Origin: Cytospora piceicola
Lineage: Eukaryota > Ascomycota > Sordariomycetes > Diaporthales > Cytosporaceae
Direction of reading: 5' to 3'
Assembly: GCA_023375675.1 (NCBI GenBank)
Contig: JALQBC010000008.1
Location: 186,001-250,000, forward strand
DNA length: 64,000 bases
The notes under the pieces are model-generated. The model was not told the DNA's origin. It searched no databases and was given only the letters and a program-made list of their open reading frames with translations. Both the position numbers and the translations under genes were made by a program. This document shows, piece after piece, positions 48,606 to 60,400 of this stretch. Every line of letters starts with the position of its first letter. The stretch's first letter is position 1.

Positions 48606-51600
48606 TCAGCGCCTCGGTCCTCCCACAGTGATTCTGGACGTATCACAAAGCGACCTGAAGATGCTGTCTTTCCGGGCAAAGAGCTCTGGGATGCCATCAA
48701 ACTCGGCCACCTGGCCGTTCTCCATCACGACAACCCGGTCGCACGTAGCAACGATGGTGTCCAGGCGGTGAGCCACAGTGAGCACCGTCGCGTCCCCGAG
48801 AACCTCGCTCAGCATCTCCTGAAGCTGGGCGTCGGCGCGGCCGTCGATGGACGCAGTCGCCTCGTCCATGATGACGATCCTGGACCGCCGCACCAGCGCG
48901 CGCGCGATCGAGATCAGCGACCGCTGGCCTTGCGAGATGTTGGCTCCGTTCTCTTTGACCTCGAAGTCAAGGCTGAGGCCCCTTGTCCCGCGTGCTGAGT
49001 GAGCAGTCTCCTGCTTCTCTAGCTCGGAGCTGATGCCGCCGTCAGGCTCGGCGGAGTTGTCTCCGCTAGCATTGACGGTTTCTTGCGTGCCGTCTGGTAT
49101 TATCGAGTCTGCGAGCTTGACCCTGCTGAGACATTTCTGCAGCCAGGCGTCTTCGTATTGCTGGAAGGGATCCAGGTTGTATCTGATCGTCCCGGCTAGT
49201 AGGAAAGCATCCTGGCTGATGACTGACAGGCTTGACCGGAGCAGACTCAGACCAATTGTGTGGATGTCGACTCCATCGATGAAAATCTTGCCGCTCGTGG
49301 GCTCCGTGTTTCTCAACAAGGCCGAAATCACTGAATGAGACAATAAGAATTAGCAGACTGTCCAAGCAAGGCCCTCATGAAAACAACGATATTGTAATGG
49401 GAGTGTTGGGTTTGATAGTAACGGAAGAAGATTCAGCCGAACTCACAAGTAGTCTTTCCGGCACCAGTACGCCCGACAACGCCAACCTTCTCGCCAGGCT
49501 TGATATCAAGGGTGACGTTCCTCAGCGCCGGCGGCAGGCCAGGCCGATGACTGAGAGTAAGCTCCCTGAACTCGACGCGGCCAGCATGCGGCCACTCTTT
49601 AGCCTCGAGGTCTCGGTCAACATCATCGACCTCGTAGGGGGGTTCCTGCTCGACGTTGTACGCATAATGCAGCATCCTCTCGACCGAGTTCATGTTGTTC
49701 TCGATCTCGGCGCTCTGGCGGATCATGTTTCCAAAGACGGACTGGGCCGTGACCACGTACGACAGCACCACGCCGGCGGAAGACACACTGATCGTGTCGC
49801 GCAGGCCGACGACGAGCAGGCCCGTGATCAAGACGAGAACGGCGCCGCACAGGTCCAGGCGCAGGTTAAGCCAGCGCTGGCAGGCTACAGACAGCCAGTA
49901 GGCAGTGTTTTCGGTGTCAATACGGCGGGCGTTATCCTCAACGAAGCGCGAGACGGCACCAAACGCCTTGAGGGTGGCCAGGCCCGACAGAGACTCGCCA
50001 AAGTGCTCGTAGATGCGGCTTCGGAGCAGGTTGTTGAGGCGGCGCAGCTCGCGCGCCGATGGCCGGTAGTACATGCCCGTCCAGGTGTAGGCGAGCAGCA
50101 GCACGGCCGCGATGGCCAGGAAGGGCGGCAGGATGATGGTGACGAGGATGATGGTGCCGATGGCCTGCACCGATGTCGAGATGAAGAGGCGCAGCGTCTC
50201 GCCGACCACGTTGTCCACGGCGTCGACGTCCTTGCTGAAGCGGTGCGTGATACGGCCCTGCGGCGTCGTGTCGAAGAAGGCCACGGGGGCGTGCAGCACG
50301 CGCGCGATCGAGGCGCGGTGCAGCCGGTTGGAGCAGTAGAAGCAGAAGAGGGCGAAGCTGGCGCTCATGCAGAAGAGCCCCAGCGACTGGCCTATGCCGA
50401 AGGCCGCATAGCCGCCCATGTACTCTGACTCGGTGATGGACGAGTACTTGGTGGCCTGCCACCACGTCAGCCACAGCGGCGAGACGATGCTGGTGCCCTG
50501 GTAGACGATGATGGAGGTCACAAAGAGCGGCACCGTCACGTACGCGTTGCCCATCATCACGTAGCGTATGTAGGTCTTGCCACTGACGGAGCCGACCAGG
50601 CGCTCCTCCTTCTGCATGATTTCTTTTCCTCGGCCTGCTGCCTCTGGCTTCTTCTCTTTGTCGTCGTCGTTTTCCGGCCCCTTTTCAGCTGAGGTCGGCT
50701 CAGATGATTGGGACTCTTGCTTTGCCTCTCCTTGACGCTCCTCACTTGCTTCCTCTTCCTCTTGCGCAGCTGACCATGAGTCCATCGACGAGCCCACAAA
50801 ACGCGCAAAAGGCCCATCACGCCGAGACAGAACCGCATACTCGCCCTGTTCCACTATGCGGCCCTTGTCCATGTACACCACGCGGTCCGCCTGCGAGGCG
50901 AGAACCATCGAGTGCGTGACAAGCACCACGGTCGCCTCCCTGTTGCGGCGCGCCTGGTTGACCACCATCTCAAACACCTGCTTGCCGACGTCGGCGTCCA
51001 GGGCCGAGAAGCAGTCGTCCAGGAACAGCAGCGGGCTCCGGCCGTAGATGGCCCTGGCGAGGCTGATGCGCTGCTTCTGGCCTCCAGAGAGGGACACGCC
51101 CATCTCGCCCACCACCGTCATGTCCCCCTCGGGCAGCCTCTCCAGGTCCCGGTGCAGGCAGCACCGCGTCAGCACCTGCTCGTACCACGCCTGGTCGTAG
51201 GGACGGCCGAATACGATGTTCTCCCTGACCGTCTCGCTGAGCAGCCAGGCGGACTGGGGAGCGTAGGCGAGGGAGGGCGTGTTGACCTGGCAGCTTCGTG
51301 CCTGGATGGGCTGCATGTCTCCCATCAGGGCCCGGAATATCGAAGATTTGCCAGATGCGACGGGCCCAACGACACAGACGAGTTGGTCCCTCTCAACGAT
51401 GAGAGAGTCGATGTACAGCCTCTGGGCCTGGTGAGGTTGGTTCTCGAGAGGCGTTGTCACCAGCTGGCCCTGCTGTTTTTCATCCTGGGATTTCTCCATG
51501 GCGGTCGCTGTGGTGTTCTGAGTCGAGGTCTCACTGCTGTCGTCCAAGAGAGCCTCATCATCATGATAAGCAAAAGTGGCAACCTCGACCGCTATCACGG

Positions 51601-53077
51601 TCTGGGCTGGTTCGTCTCCGTCGAGTTGTGCGCTGGTGCTGCCTCCCACAAATCTTGGTGGGATCGGAGCGCCCGCATCTGACGCGAGCATAAAGGCAGT
51701 CAAGCGCTCAAGCGCCGCCCGGGCATCCGCAATGGCGGATAGCGAAGTAGGCAGGGCCTGAAGTGGCGTCCTGAGCAGCATGAAGAAGGTGAGGGAAGAG
51801 AAGATGACATCGGCCTTCAGCCCGCCCTGCGTGGCACCGTAGCAGACTATAGCCAGAACCGAAGCGATGGTGGGCGCAGTGTACGAGACGGCCGTGTTGA
51901 GCGCCCTGAGCAGCATCCGCTTGCGGATGTAGATGACCTCATCGCCTCTCAGCTTCCCGATCTTGGCGAGAAGGCTCTTCTCGTAGGCGTTCGTCTTGAC
52001 GAGACGGATCGCCGAGACGGCCTCCACGACCGCCTTGACCCTCGAGTCTGTAAAGGGCATGCTGCCTCTGCGCAGCTTGAGCAGCTTGCTCACCATGAAC
52101 GTCTGCAGCGGGTACAGCAGGGCCAGCAGGCCGAACCCGGGCAGCGCGCTGTAGCCCATGGTCCAGATGGTCAGGGCGAGGCAAAGCGCTATCTGCAGGA
52201 TGCTGGTCCAGGCGGAGTGGAAGTAGCCGCAGACAAAGTCCACGCGCGTCACGTCGGCGCTCATCAGGCTCATCAACTTGCCCACGCCCGTGTAGCCGTT
52301 GCGGAGCTTGGCCCTCTCCGTGAGCTGATCCGACGTCGCCCGCCGGTATATGGTATGCATGAGTGCGCCCCGGAGCAGGATGCCAGTCGTGTACGATCGG
52401 TAGAAGCCGTGGACGTTGGCTGTGACTGAGAAGACGAGGACGAGAAAGAGGCCGACGACGAGGCCGAAGCTCGCGCGGGTGGCGTGAAGGGACGAGTTGG
52501 ACATGTAGGAGATGGTGAAGCGGATGAGCAGTGGCGTTATCATCTGGGTCAGGTCTCCGGCCAGCTTGAACATACCGCCGAGCCAGAACCAGCGGAAGCA
52601 GACATCGTTGAGGGCCATAGTCAGGACAGTGGTGTCGCTCCTGCGTCGCATCCAGAACGGCCTCCATGACCCAGACCCAGCTGGTATGCTCCTGTTCTTC
52701 TCCAACCTCGCTGCCCAACAGCGCTCGAGTTTGTCTGCATGATCCTCGGCAAGTCTGTCGCCAGGCATATCATACAGATCGTCGGTCTGCAGAGGCCTGG
52801 TGTAGCCAATCTTGAGGACCGGGCTCAGCCAGTGGAATAACATAATCGACAGCCAGTTTGCTGTCGACTCTGGCAGCTTCAACTTTGGGCTGTTCCCGGC
52901 CCCAGTCCCGGCCTCGTCCTCAGCTCCGTCTTCCACATCTCTCGGGGTTGACTTTGATGATGATTTCGAAGCTGGTTCGGTCAACCGTCTCTCAATGGGC
53001 TTTGTCGACACGAATGGCACCTTTCTGTACCATCTCCGGGGAGGGAAGGCAGAGGTTCCCGCAACGTTACTAGCCAT
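48606..53077 (-). CDS. ABC transporter, full-size ABCC (MRP-like) type
   Basis: Two exons, 53077-49447 and 49330-48606, are joined over a 116-nt intron (GTGAGT...TTCAG) that splits NBD2 just after Walker A, giving GKTTLISALL. The protein has 1451 residues in the order TMD1-NBD1-TMD2-NBD2. NBD1: Walker A GPVASGKSS near residue 569, signature LSGGQKQR near 662, Walker B LLFLDDCFSALD near 682, with Asp where the catalytic Glu usually stands, as is common in ABCC NBD1. NBD2: GRTGAGKTT near 1201, signature variant ISQGQR near 1338, Walker B IVIMDEATASID near 1360 with Glu intact. An acidic linker (about 745-810) separates the halves. An ABC gene (sitT) also sits beside sidD in Aspergillus fumigatus, so siderophore or intermediate export is likely but unproven. 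It is divergent from the acyltransferase gene. Confidence 0.92.
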
Positions 53078-54459
53078 TTTGGCTCTAGGGACTGAAATAT
53101 GCCTGTTACGACATGTGTTTCGGTATCCTCAAGCAGACCTGGATCGAGAAACAAGGTCTGTTGGCTCTTGGGTGGTGGCTGTTTGTGGTGGCTGCTTGTG
53201 GCGCCTGCGTCGGCTACTTGGGTATTCACCTTCCTGCCCCTTGCCCCCAAGACCCCTGCTCAGGAGTACTGGCGCTCGAATTGGACAATGAAGCTGGTCT
53301 CCGAGGACGGACCTGCGCATCTTGGCCCAAAACCCAGACCCAGAGTGAGGTGGAGTGGCGACATATCGATTGATCCCGGCGCTGGACTGTACAGTACCTG
53401 GGTAGTCAAGGGAGTTGCCGTATTTGGATCGGCTCCATGACAAATCGGTAGCAAAAGACCACTTCACCGATATTCTCGTCGACTCATCTTGGAAAAAGAG
53501 CGCATGCAGCATGCTTAGCGAGGCCCAGTGCTTCAGTACTCGCACCAGCGCCTCAAGTATTTTGTTTCCAGTCACCGCTAGTGCTGGCTCGCACTGTATA
53601 TGGTTATAAGAATGCCAAGTTGCTTGGCAGGAACCTTAGTTGACCTACAAGTATTTGACAGCAACTAGTTGACAGCAACTAGGCGACCGGGCTTAGGACG
53701 CGCTATAAATGCTTTTTTTAAAGCAGACGCCTTCATTAATGACCATGTAATTATTCTTCATGGGTTAGAACTGACAGATTACAAACCATTAGAAAATGAC
53801 TATTAAACGGTATGTTTCATTCTAGTTCAACGTGTACAAGAAAAGTATAATGATGTTTTCCCCGGAAATCTAGAGCCTTACTTGTGAATATATATAGTGA
53901 ATATCCGGATATTGTGCGGTATCTCTGAATACAGTTCTTTGGTTTCCAAGCAGATTAGATTATGGTAGCAGGGGATGTTCCATAATTGTACATTTGAATC
54001 ACTATCACTCCGTATAACTTTACTCAGTGTCACACAGACATGTGAGAACCTCGCTTCTTGCATAGACCCATCGAATCGATATACTCGGTGACGTGATATT
54101 TCTTTTTCTTGGCGCTGTTTGGCATTTGTTGATCGATTCACCCAATCAAATGCAACACATTCAGGGACAGTACTGTATATTTGTCAGGTTATAAACTACA
54201 CACCCAAAGCCACCACTATTGAGAACGCAACAAACAAGTGCGGTCATCTCTACCAGCCTCAGTCCCAGTTTCGAGTGTATATACTGGCACAACAAGTCAA
54301 TTACTTTCATTTATCTCACTCAGAAGCCAAAGGCCGTGTTTTTGCATTTTAAATAATATCCGATCGAGTAAGTTTCCCAGTCTTACTGGCCGGCCTCATT
54401 TGCTTCGCAAACTTTACCTAATGATATCCCAGAAGTACAATCTGGAACTAGCGGCAACC
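53078..54459. other. Divergent promoter region between ABC transporter and acyltransferase
   Basis: About 1.4 kb shared by two divergent genes. I found no ATCWGATAA. A CCAAT box lies at about 54142 on the plus strand (CACCCAATCAAA), of possible interest because the iron regulator HapX acts with the CCAAT-binding complex. The ORFs at 53113-53575 show no family features. Confidence 0.5.
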
Positions 54460-55776
54460 ATGGCAACACAAGTCCAGAACCAAGTCGAAGTACACGGCAT
54501 TGAGTCCGGGAATGGAACGCCACATAAGTTTGGCGCAGAGACACCCTTGACAGGCTTCAGAACAGTTGGAGACCTGGGCTTCAACGCCGAAAAGACTTCA
54601 TTCAGACTTCCCGACGGCAGCACAGAAGTGTGGATAGCCTCGACAGGAACCGGTCTCGTGGTGGGCTCTGGTGATAGGTTGCTGTCTGAGTGGAAGAATG
54701 ACGGGAAACAGGCCAGAATCTCACCGGCCATGGTCAACGAAGATAGGGCCCAGTCGGCTCAGCTCTTGCAGCTGGCACTCGGTGGCTCGCCTCCTGGATC
54801 GGATTCCGACGACCTCGCCCTCCAGCTAGCCTGGGCGTCTATCTACGCCCTCTGGTTGCACCCAGACCACAGGGAAGACGACATCATTGCCATCTCTGTA
54901 GAGAGCGAGAGGCTAGGCGAGTACCTGTGCTGCACCGGCCTCGCCATCATCTCACCGTTTTCCGAGAGCGCTTCCGGCCCAGATGCCATCTACTGGCTGC
55001 AACGCGAAGCGTTCTGGCAGGGTGCCGGCGCGCCTGACAACCAGCACTGGCTCCGGTCCAGGCCCGAGCAGAGCTTCCCGGGCTTCAACAGCAAGCTGGG
55101 CGTCTTTGCCAGCCAGCTGGGCTTCACAAGGAAGGGCAACGTGTGTACGGTGCACCCCGTGCGGCCGCCCAAGCCCAAGCCCGGTGCGGTCATCTACTCG
55201 CGGTTCATCGTGGAGCTCGGCCAGCAGCTCGAGATCCACCACATCGACGCGTCGAACCCGGCGCACTTCGAGGCGTACGCGCGGTGGCAGAACTCGGACC
55301 GGGTCAACGCGGGCTGGAAGGAGCGCGGCCCGGACGAGAAGCACCGGGCGTACCTCGCGGGGCAGCTGGCCAACCCGCAGTCCATGTCGTGCGTGTTCCT
55401 CTGGGACGGCGAGCTGGCGGGCTACACCGAGATCGGCTGGGCCAAGGAGGACAACGCGGCGTGCTTCTTTGGCGCCCAGTGCAACATCGTGGTCGGCGAG
55501 CACGACCAGAACTCGCACATCTTCGTCGGCGAGGAGCACCTCCGCGGCGGCAAGCGCTACGAGGCCGTGGCCACGTCCATCAAGCACACGTGCTTCCTGC
55601 GCGACCCCAGGACCAGGCAGGTGGTGGCCGAGCCGCGCTTCGACCTGGCACATGTGCACATCCAGAGCAAGTACCTGCCGCAGGAGAAGAAGAAGAGGTT
55701 TGACCTGCCACACAAGACGGCGATGCTCTTCGCTCTGCAGCGCGAGCGCTTCTTCCAGGAGGGGCATTTTGTATAG
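54460..55776 (+). CDS. sidF: SidF-like N5-hydroxyornithine acyltransferase (GNAT)
   Basis: Likely transfers an acyl group (anhydromevalonyl in Aspergillus SidF) from CoA to N5-hydroxy-L-ornithine, making the hydroxamate unit of fusarinine-type siderophores. One exon of 438 residues from ATG 54460, chosen for its ACCATGG context; ATG 54421 in the same frame adds 13 residues. The C-terminal half matches the IucB/SidF acyltransferase group: a Pro-rich joint (HPVRPPKPKPG) near residue 235, a block with ARWQNSDRVNAGWKERG, a loop with DGELAGYTEIGWAKEDNA, and a C-terminal segment ending FQEGHFV. The N-terminal half (about 1-230) is the less conserved lobe found in SidF. The C-terminus is not a PTS1 signal, although Aspergillus SidF is peroxisomal. 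The 3' half is very GC-rich, so other frames are open. A SidL-type acetyltransferase is the main alternative, but NRPS linkage favours SidF. Confidence 0.85.
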   Translation: MATQVQNQVEVHGIESGNGTPHKFGAETPLTGFRTVGDLGFNAEKTSFRLPDGSTEVWIASTGTGLVVGSGDRLLSEWKNDGKQARISPAMVNEDRAQSAQLLQLALGGSPPGSDSDDLALQLAWASIYALWLHPDHREDDIIAISVESERLGEYLCCTGLAIISPFSESASGPDAIYWLQREAFWQGAGAPDNQHWLRSRPEQSFPGFNSKLGVFASQLGFTRKGNVCTVHPVRPPKPKPGAVIYSRFIVELGQQLEIHHIDASNPAHFEAYARWQNSDRVNAGWKERGPDEKHRAYLAGQLANPQSMSCVFLWDGELAGYTEIGWAKEDNAACFFGAQCNIVVGEHDQNSHIFVGEEHLRGGKRYEAVATSIKHTCFLRDPRTRQVVAEPRFDLAHVHIQSKYLPQEKKKRFDLPHKTAMLFALQRERFFQEGHFV

Positions 55777-56179
55777 CGATGGTATATAGCTAGCTAGTGA
55801 TTGAGTGTATGTACAGGCGATATGGCCGCAACAGCAGACTGAATCAATTGACCGCTTAATATCACATGGTGCAGTGTCTTGATGGTTTCTTTGGGTGCTT
55901 ACTTCTGGAACAATGGCGTATATTTTGTGTTGTCTCTGATCAACCAGCACTGAGGCCTTCAACACCACTCGCGTCTCCGTCCCATGGGTCGTGCCCTCAT
56001 CCAAAGCGCACCTCGTGATCTATCTTATTGTGTTTGTGCATGAGGTACCAAGCAACCGACTAGTCTCCTATATGTGCATTAAACTACATATGCAATTACA
56101 TGGTACAATCATAGTAGTCGGAGTGGGTAACACAGTGTCCAGCCGTTGTGTAAGAATGGACACTAAATACCCGGGATGA

Positions 56180-56199
56180 CTACCTACTTGAGTAGGTAG
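56180..56199. repeat. TAGGTA-type palindrome
   Basis: CTACCTACT, central TG, AGTAGGTAG: 9-bp perfect arms. Confidence 0.7.
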
Positions 56200-56246
56200 T
56201 ATTAGTCTTGGCAGACTCTTAAGTGCCTTGGCAATCTAATCTGATG

Positions 56247-56255
56247 ATCAGATAA
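56247..56255 (+). promoter_or_regulatory. ATCAGATAA iron-GATA factor site
   Basis: Exact match to ATCWGATAA. It lies about 470 bp after the acyltransferase stop and 1.2 kb before the NRPS start. Confidence 0.55.
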
Positions 56256-56827
56256 GATCCTTCACACGCACCAAGCCAGTGCCAAAATTGGGTAATGCCA
56301 AGGTCAATCCCTGCGTGGGATCGACATAAGAGAAGAAATTAAGGGAAAAACAGACTTGTTTCTCCGGGTTTCTTGCAGATCTATACCTGCTACCCGCTAT
56401 AACGGCGGTTATAGCGCTTTAGCTAATACTGTGTACAGACCTCCCCAGGGAGTAATTTTACCAGTGGGGGCCACGGGGACAAGGGCCTATTGGTTTGCTC
56501 CAATACCTACCAGTATAAACCTCGGAGGAACTGGATCAATGACTTGATGTTGAACACAGATTCGCCTGTCCTTCTCAGTGTCGATGATCCCCTCCACCTG
56601 TGGCCTCCACTGGCAAAACTGATCCCTGTGCCCTCTGGTTGTCTGACTAAAATTCCGCTCGAGGTAGCAGAAACAATGTCTTCCAAGGTTGTGTCAAGAT
56701 GAATCTAAATACCCCTGAGAGCTGCATACATACTGGGCCCCGCGGACGAGGCTAAACTATACTAGGAGATTCCTCCTGCTTTGACTCAAATCATTGCCAT
56801 ATCAGGATGACAGGGTGCGGACTGATG

Positions 56828-56866
56828 ATCTGATAAAAAAAATCTGATAATGATGAGATCTGATAA
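56828..56866 (+). promoter_or_regulatory. Triple ATCTGATAA cluster upstream of the NRPS
   Basis: Three exact, same-strand copies at 56828-56836, 56842-56850 and 56858-56866 (start spacing 14 and 16 bp), about 600-640 bp upstream of the NRPS start. They match the binding consensus of SreA-type GATA repressors. Repression of the NRPS at high iron is inferred. Confidence 0.75.
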
Positions 56867-57467
56867 ACACTGCCAAGGGCCGAAATGGTGTCCGAAGACG
56901 AACAAACCCTTCACCCCGTGGGGTCCTATTACGAGCCTAATACAAGGCCCAACCCCGGGAGGTCCGATGATGTTACTCAAGCTGGTACTTTTACCGTCCA
57001 CACGAGTGATTGGCCGCTTTCAAGGGACCAGATTAACGAGTGACAAACCTCGTGGGCCAAGTTCAACCAGGGTGATGCTGTACCCACGCCGCCGAAGAGT
57101 GAAATTCCAGCTACCCAAGAGCACGAGCATGGGCTGAAGGAGAGTCCTGATGCTCCTAGACCGGAGCACTGAGGGTACCCGGGATATTTGGTCTGGGCAT
57201 CTGATGGTGAGACAGACTCCAGAGGAGATTGTAGGGTACCAGAGTAATTAGAATGGATGCTGGCTGCGGATGTTTCCCTCGATGAGCTGCTCACAGCCCC
57301 GAACAGTTGAATATAGCTTCAGGTCCACTGGCACTTCGTCTTCAGGCAATGAGCGTCTCATATTCTCCCATGTAATATTCACCATAATTACTCCCTATCT
57401 TTGACAAGCCACATACAATCCCCGTAAAACCGGAACCCAAGATATCCGGCATCTGGAAAACACCAAG

Positions 57468-60400
57468 ATGATATCAACAACTTCCCCACCACCAATCACG
57501 GAGCTCAGGCCACTGCACTGTCTCCAGCATGAATCTTCCCGGCAAGAAGTATCAGCACTGCCGACAGAACTGTCTAATTGGCAAAGTTCCCTCTCACCCA
57601 GGCCTGATGAGGAGACGTGCATCAAGGCTTTTGTAAAGCTTGTCTCCCGTGTTGTAGTGCTGGAACATGGAGAGGCCTACTGCATCCAACAAGACAATAG
57701 CTCCCGCGGGAGAGGCTTCATCCTGGCCCAAGCAGGCCAGGATGACTTCAGCTTCGTCGACTACCTTGATGCTGCGGGTGAGATACCGACTGACTTCTCC
57801 ATCGGAGACAGCAATCTGATCAAAGTCCAAAAAGTAAGCTCGCCATAAACCTCGTTTAGGGTATCGCGCAGATCATCTTGCTAACAATACACACTTTTCC
57901 AGTTACATCTAGACGTGACCAACGTATGTCTGAGCGCACCGCGCAGACTTGTACCTGAAGCAGCGCTTGAAGCCCTTGGTTGTATGCTGGACGATCTCAT
58001 TCTGACCCTGCAACAAGGTGATGACCAAGGTGACGGCAGGCAATGGACACAGCCTTCTGTCCTGAACTTCCCACCAGAATCCAGACCTGTTCCCCTTCTC
58101 CAGCATGACGATCGGGCAGAGGATGAGAACGAGCAGGCTCTTCTCCACAGGTGGTTCGAAAAGCGCGTGGATGAGGACCCCGATAGAACGGCTCTGGACT
58201 TTCTCGTGGATCTTGAGAGCGGCGAGAGAATCCAGTTCACATACCAGCAGCTGGATAATGCTGCAAATTCTCTGGCGAGAGAGCTTGTACGCGTGCAAGG
58301 TACACACGCTACAGGTGACGCATCTGGCATCAAGACCATTGCGGTGATGATGGGACCATGTCCAGAGCTGTACACGAGCTACTTGGCAACTCTCAAAGCC
58401 GGCATGGCCTTCTGCCCCATTCCTGTGGACGTACCGGCGGAGAGGTTGGACGCCCTGATGGCAGACCTCAAGCCAACTGCTTTCCTCGTGGCGGCCGCAT
58501 CATCACCTGCTTCACCAGCGAGCTTCATAGGCAGCATACCCTCGATCAGCGTGAGCTCACATCTTGGCACATGCGACAAGGAAGTGGAAAGACTGGGCGA
58601 AGAGAGCCGGTCATCTGTGACGGAAAATGATGTTGCCTACATTCTGTACACTTCTGGGACCACCGGCATGCCCAAGGGCGTGGCCGTTTCCCACCTCTCG
58701 GCAGCCTGCACCGTCTCTGCCCTGAGTGCTCACTACGGCTTTGTTCCCACCGGAATCGAGTCGAACCCACCACGCAAACCCACCAGATGGTTCCAAGGCG
58801 CCGCCCCAACCTTTGACATTTCCCTATTCGAGATATTCTGGACGCTCAGCACCGGCTCGACGCTGTGCTGCGCGCCGCGGCACCTCACACTGCAGGACAT
58901 CAACAAGGTCGTCACGACGCTCAGGGCCGACATCACCAACATCACGCCCAGCTTCGCCACCCTGCTGGATCCGTCGTCCATGCGTGGGTTGATGCTCGGC
59001 GGTGAGACGCTCAACGCGCGCGTGGTGCACGACTTTGCTCAGCACAATCCCGCACCCCACGATGACAGCGTGTCTGGCCCTCGTGGTATATACAACGGCT
59101 ACGGGCCAACAGAGACAGCCATCTACTGTATCGCACAGTCTCATGTTCCCGAAGGCCAACGGGGCTCCGTTCTCGGCTCCCCCCTGGCGACCTGTGGTGT
59201 CGTTATCGTGGACGAGACTTGCACAACGACCATCCAGCCCGTGCCCATGGGCGCAACCGGAGAGCTCCTCATCACTGGCCCGCAGGTGAGCAGGATCGGA
59301 TACCTCAACAGGCCCGATGAAAGCTCCAGGGCGTTCATCGACGATGATGACCCAGCCGGCTGGGGCAGGGCATACAGAACTGGCGATCGGGCTCGCATAA
59401 TCTGGGACAACTCGGGGAAGCCCGTCATCGAGTTCCTGGGCAGAATTTCCGATGACCAGGTCAAACTCAGCGGCAGGCGCGTGGAGCTCGGCGAGATCGA
59501 GAGCGTGCTGATGTCGAAGGTTGAGGGCGTGCAGGAGACTATCTCCTGCGTTTGGAAACCCGAGAATTCCCAACCCGGCTCGGAGAGGGTTGTGAACCTC
59601 ATAGTCACCACGCCGGGTTCGGACATAAAGGCCGATGTTCTTGGGAGGTGCAAGGAGGCGGCACAGAGGTACCTTCCGGATTATATGAGGCCTTTCAAGA
59701 TCATTCATGTCGAGTCTCTCTCTCGGACCGCATCTGGTAAAGTCGACCGCAAGGCAGCTTCGGCATACGTGCGAGAGATCCTGAAAGACCAACAGCCGAA
59801 GCTTTTGGTTCGCGAAACGACAGAGGGAGTTGAACCACTGGTCGGCGAAGATGCCGAGCTGGAAGAACAGTTGCTATCCATCGTGGCAGACATTTTGGGT
59901 GGAAATGCAATCTCAGCTTTTACGCCTCTCGCAGATGCTGGCGTGGACAGTTTACGCGCCATGAGACTATTGAGGGAGATCAGGAGGCGATGGCCCGACT
60001 CTTCAAAGAGACACTTGCAACCATCGTTAGCCCTCCTTCTGGACAACCAAGCCACCGTTCGCTCTGTTTTCTTCCCAGTATCGTCGCAGAAAAATCTGTC
60101 AGATCAAGCAGATGGTACCAAAGAGGACCGTACACGTGCCCGGCTTGCAGAGTTCTCTTCTAAACATCTCTCGGAGGTACGCGATAAGCTCGATGTCGCT
60201 AGTGAGGGTGATATCGAGATGATCCTTCCAGCGACCACCCAACAGAGCCAATTGGCCATCAGTTTCGCCATGGACAGGACAAGATACATCAGCCACACAG
60301 CCCTGGCACTCAAGCCGGATGTCTCCGCGGCGGCGCTGAAGAGAGCCGTCGAGGAGGTCATATTGGAACAGGCTATCTATCGAACTGCCATGATACCTTG

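Larger units (their letters stand above)
55777..57467. other. Intergenic region upstream of the NRPS, with iron-GATA sites
   Basis: There is no gene. It holds four ATCWGATAA sites and a 20-bp TAGGTA-type palindrome at 56180-56199. Confidence 0.65.

Noticed and set aside
53113..53575. Small ORFs in the ABC/acyltransferase promoter, one with a signal-like hydrophobic start
   Set aside because: Overlapping frames on both strands, no homology cues, and located in a divergent promoter.
54952..56004. 350-codon minus-strand ORF opposite the acyltransferase
   Set aside because: Shadow of the GC-rich SidF-like exon with no family features.
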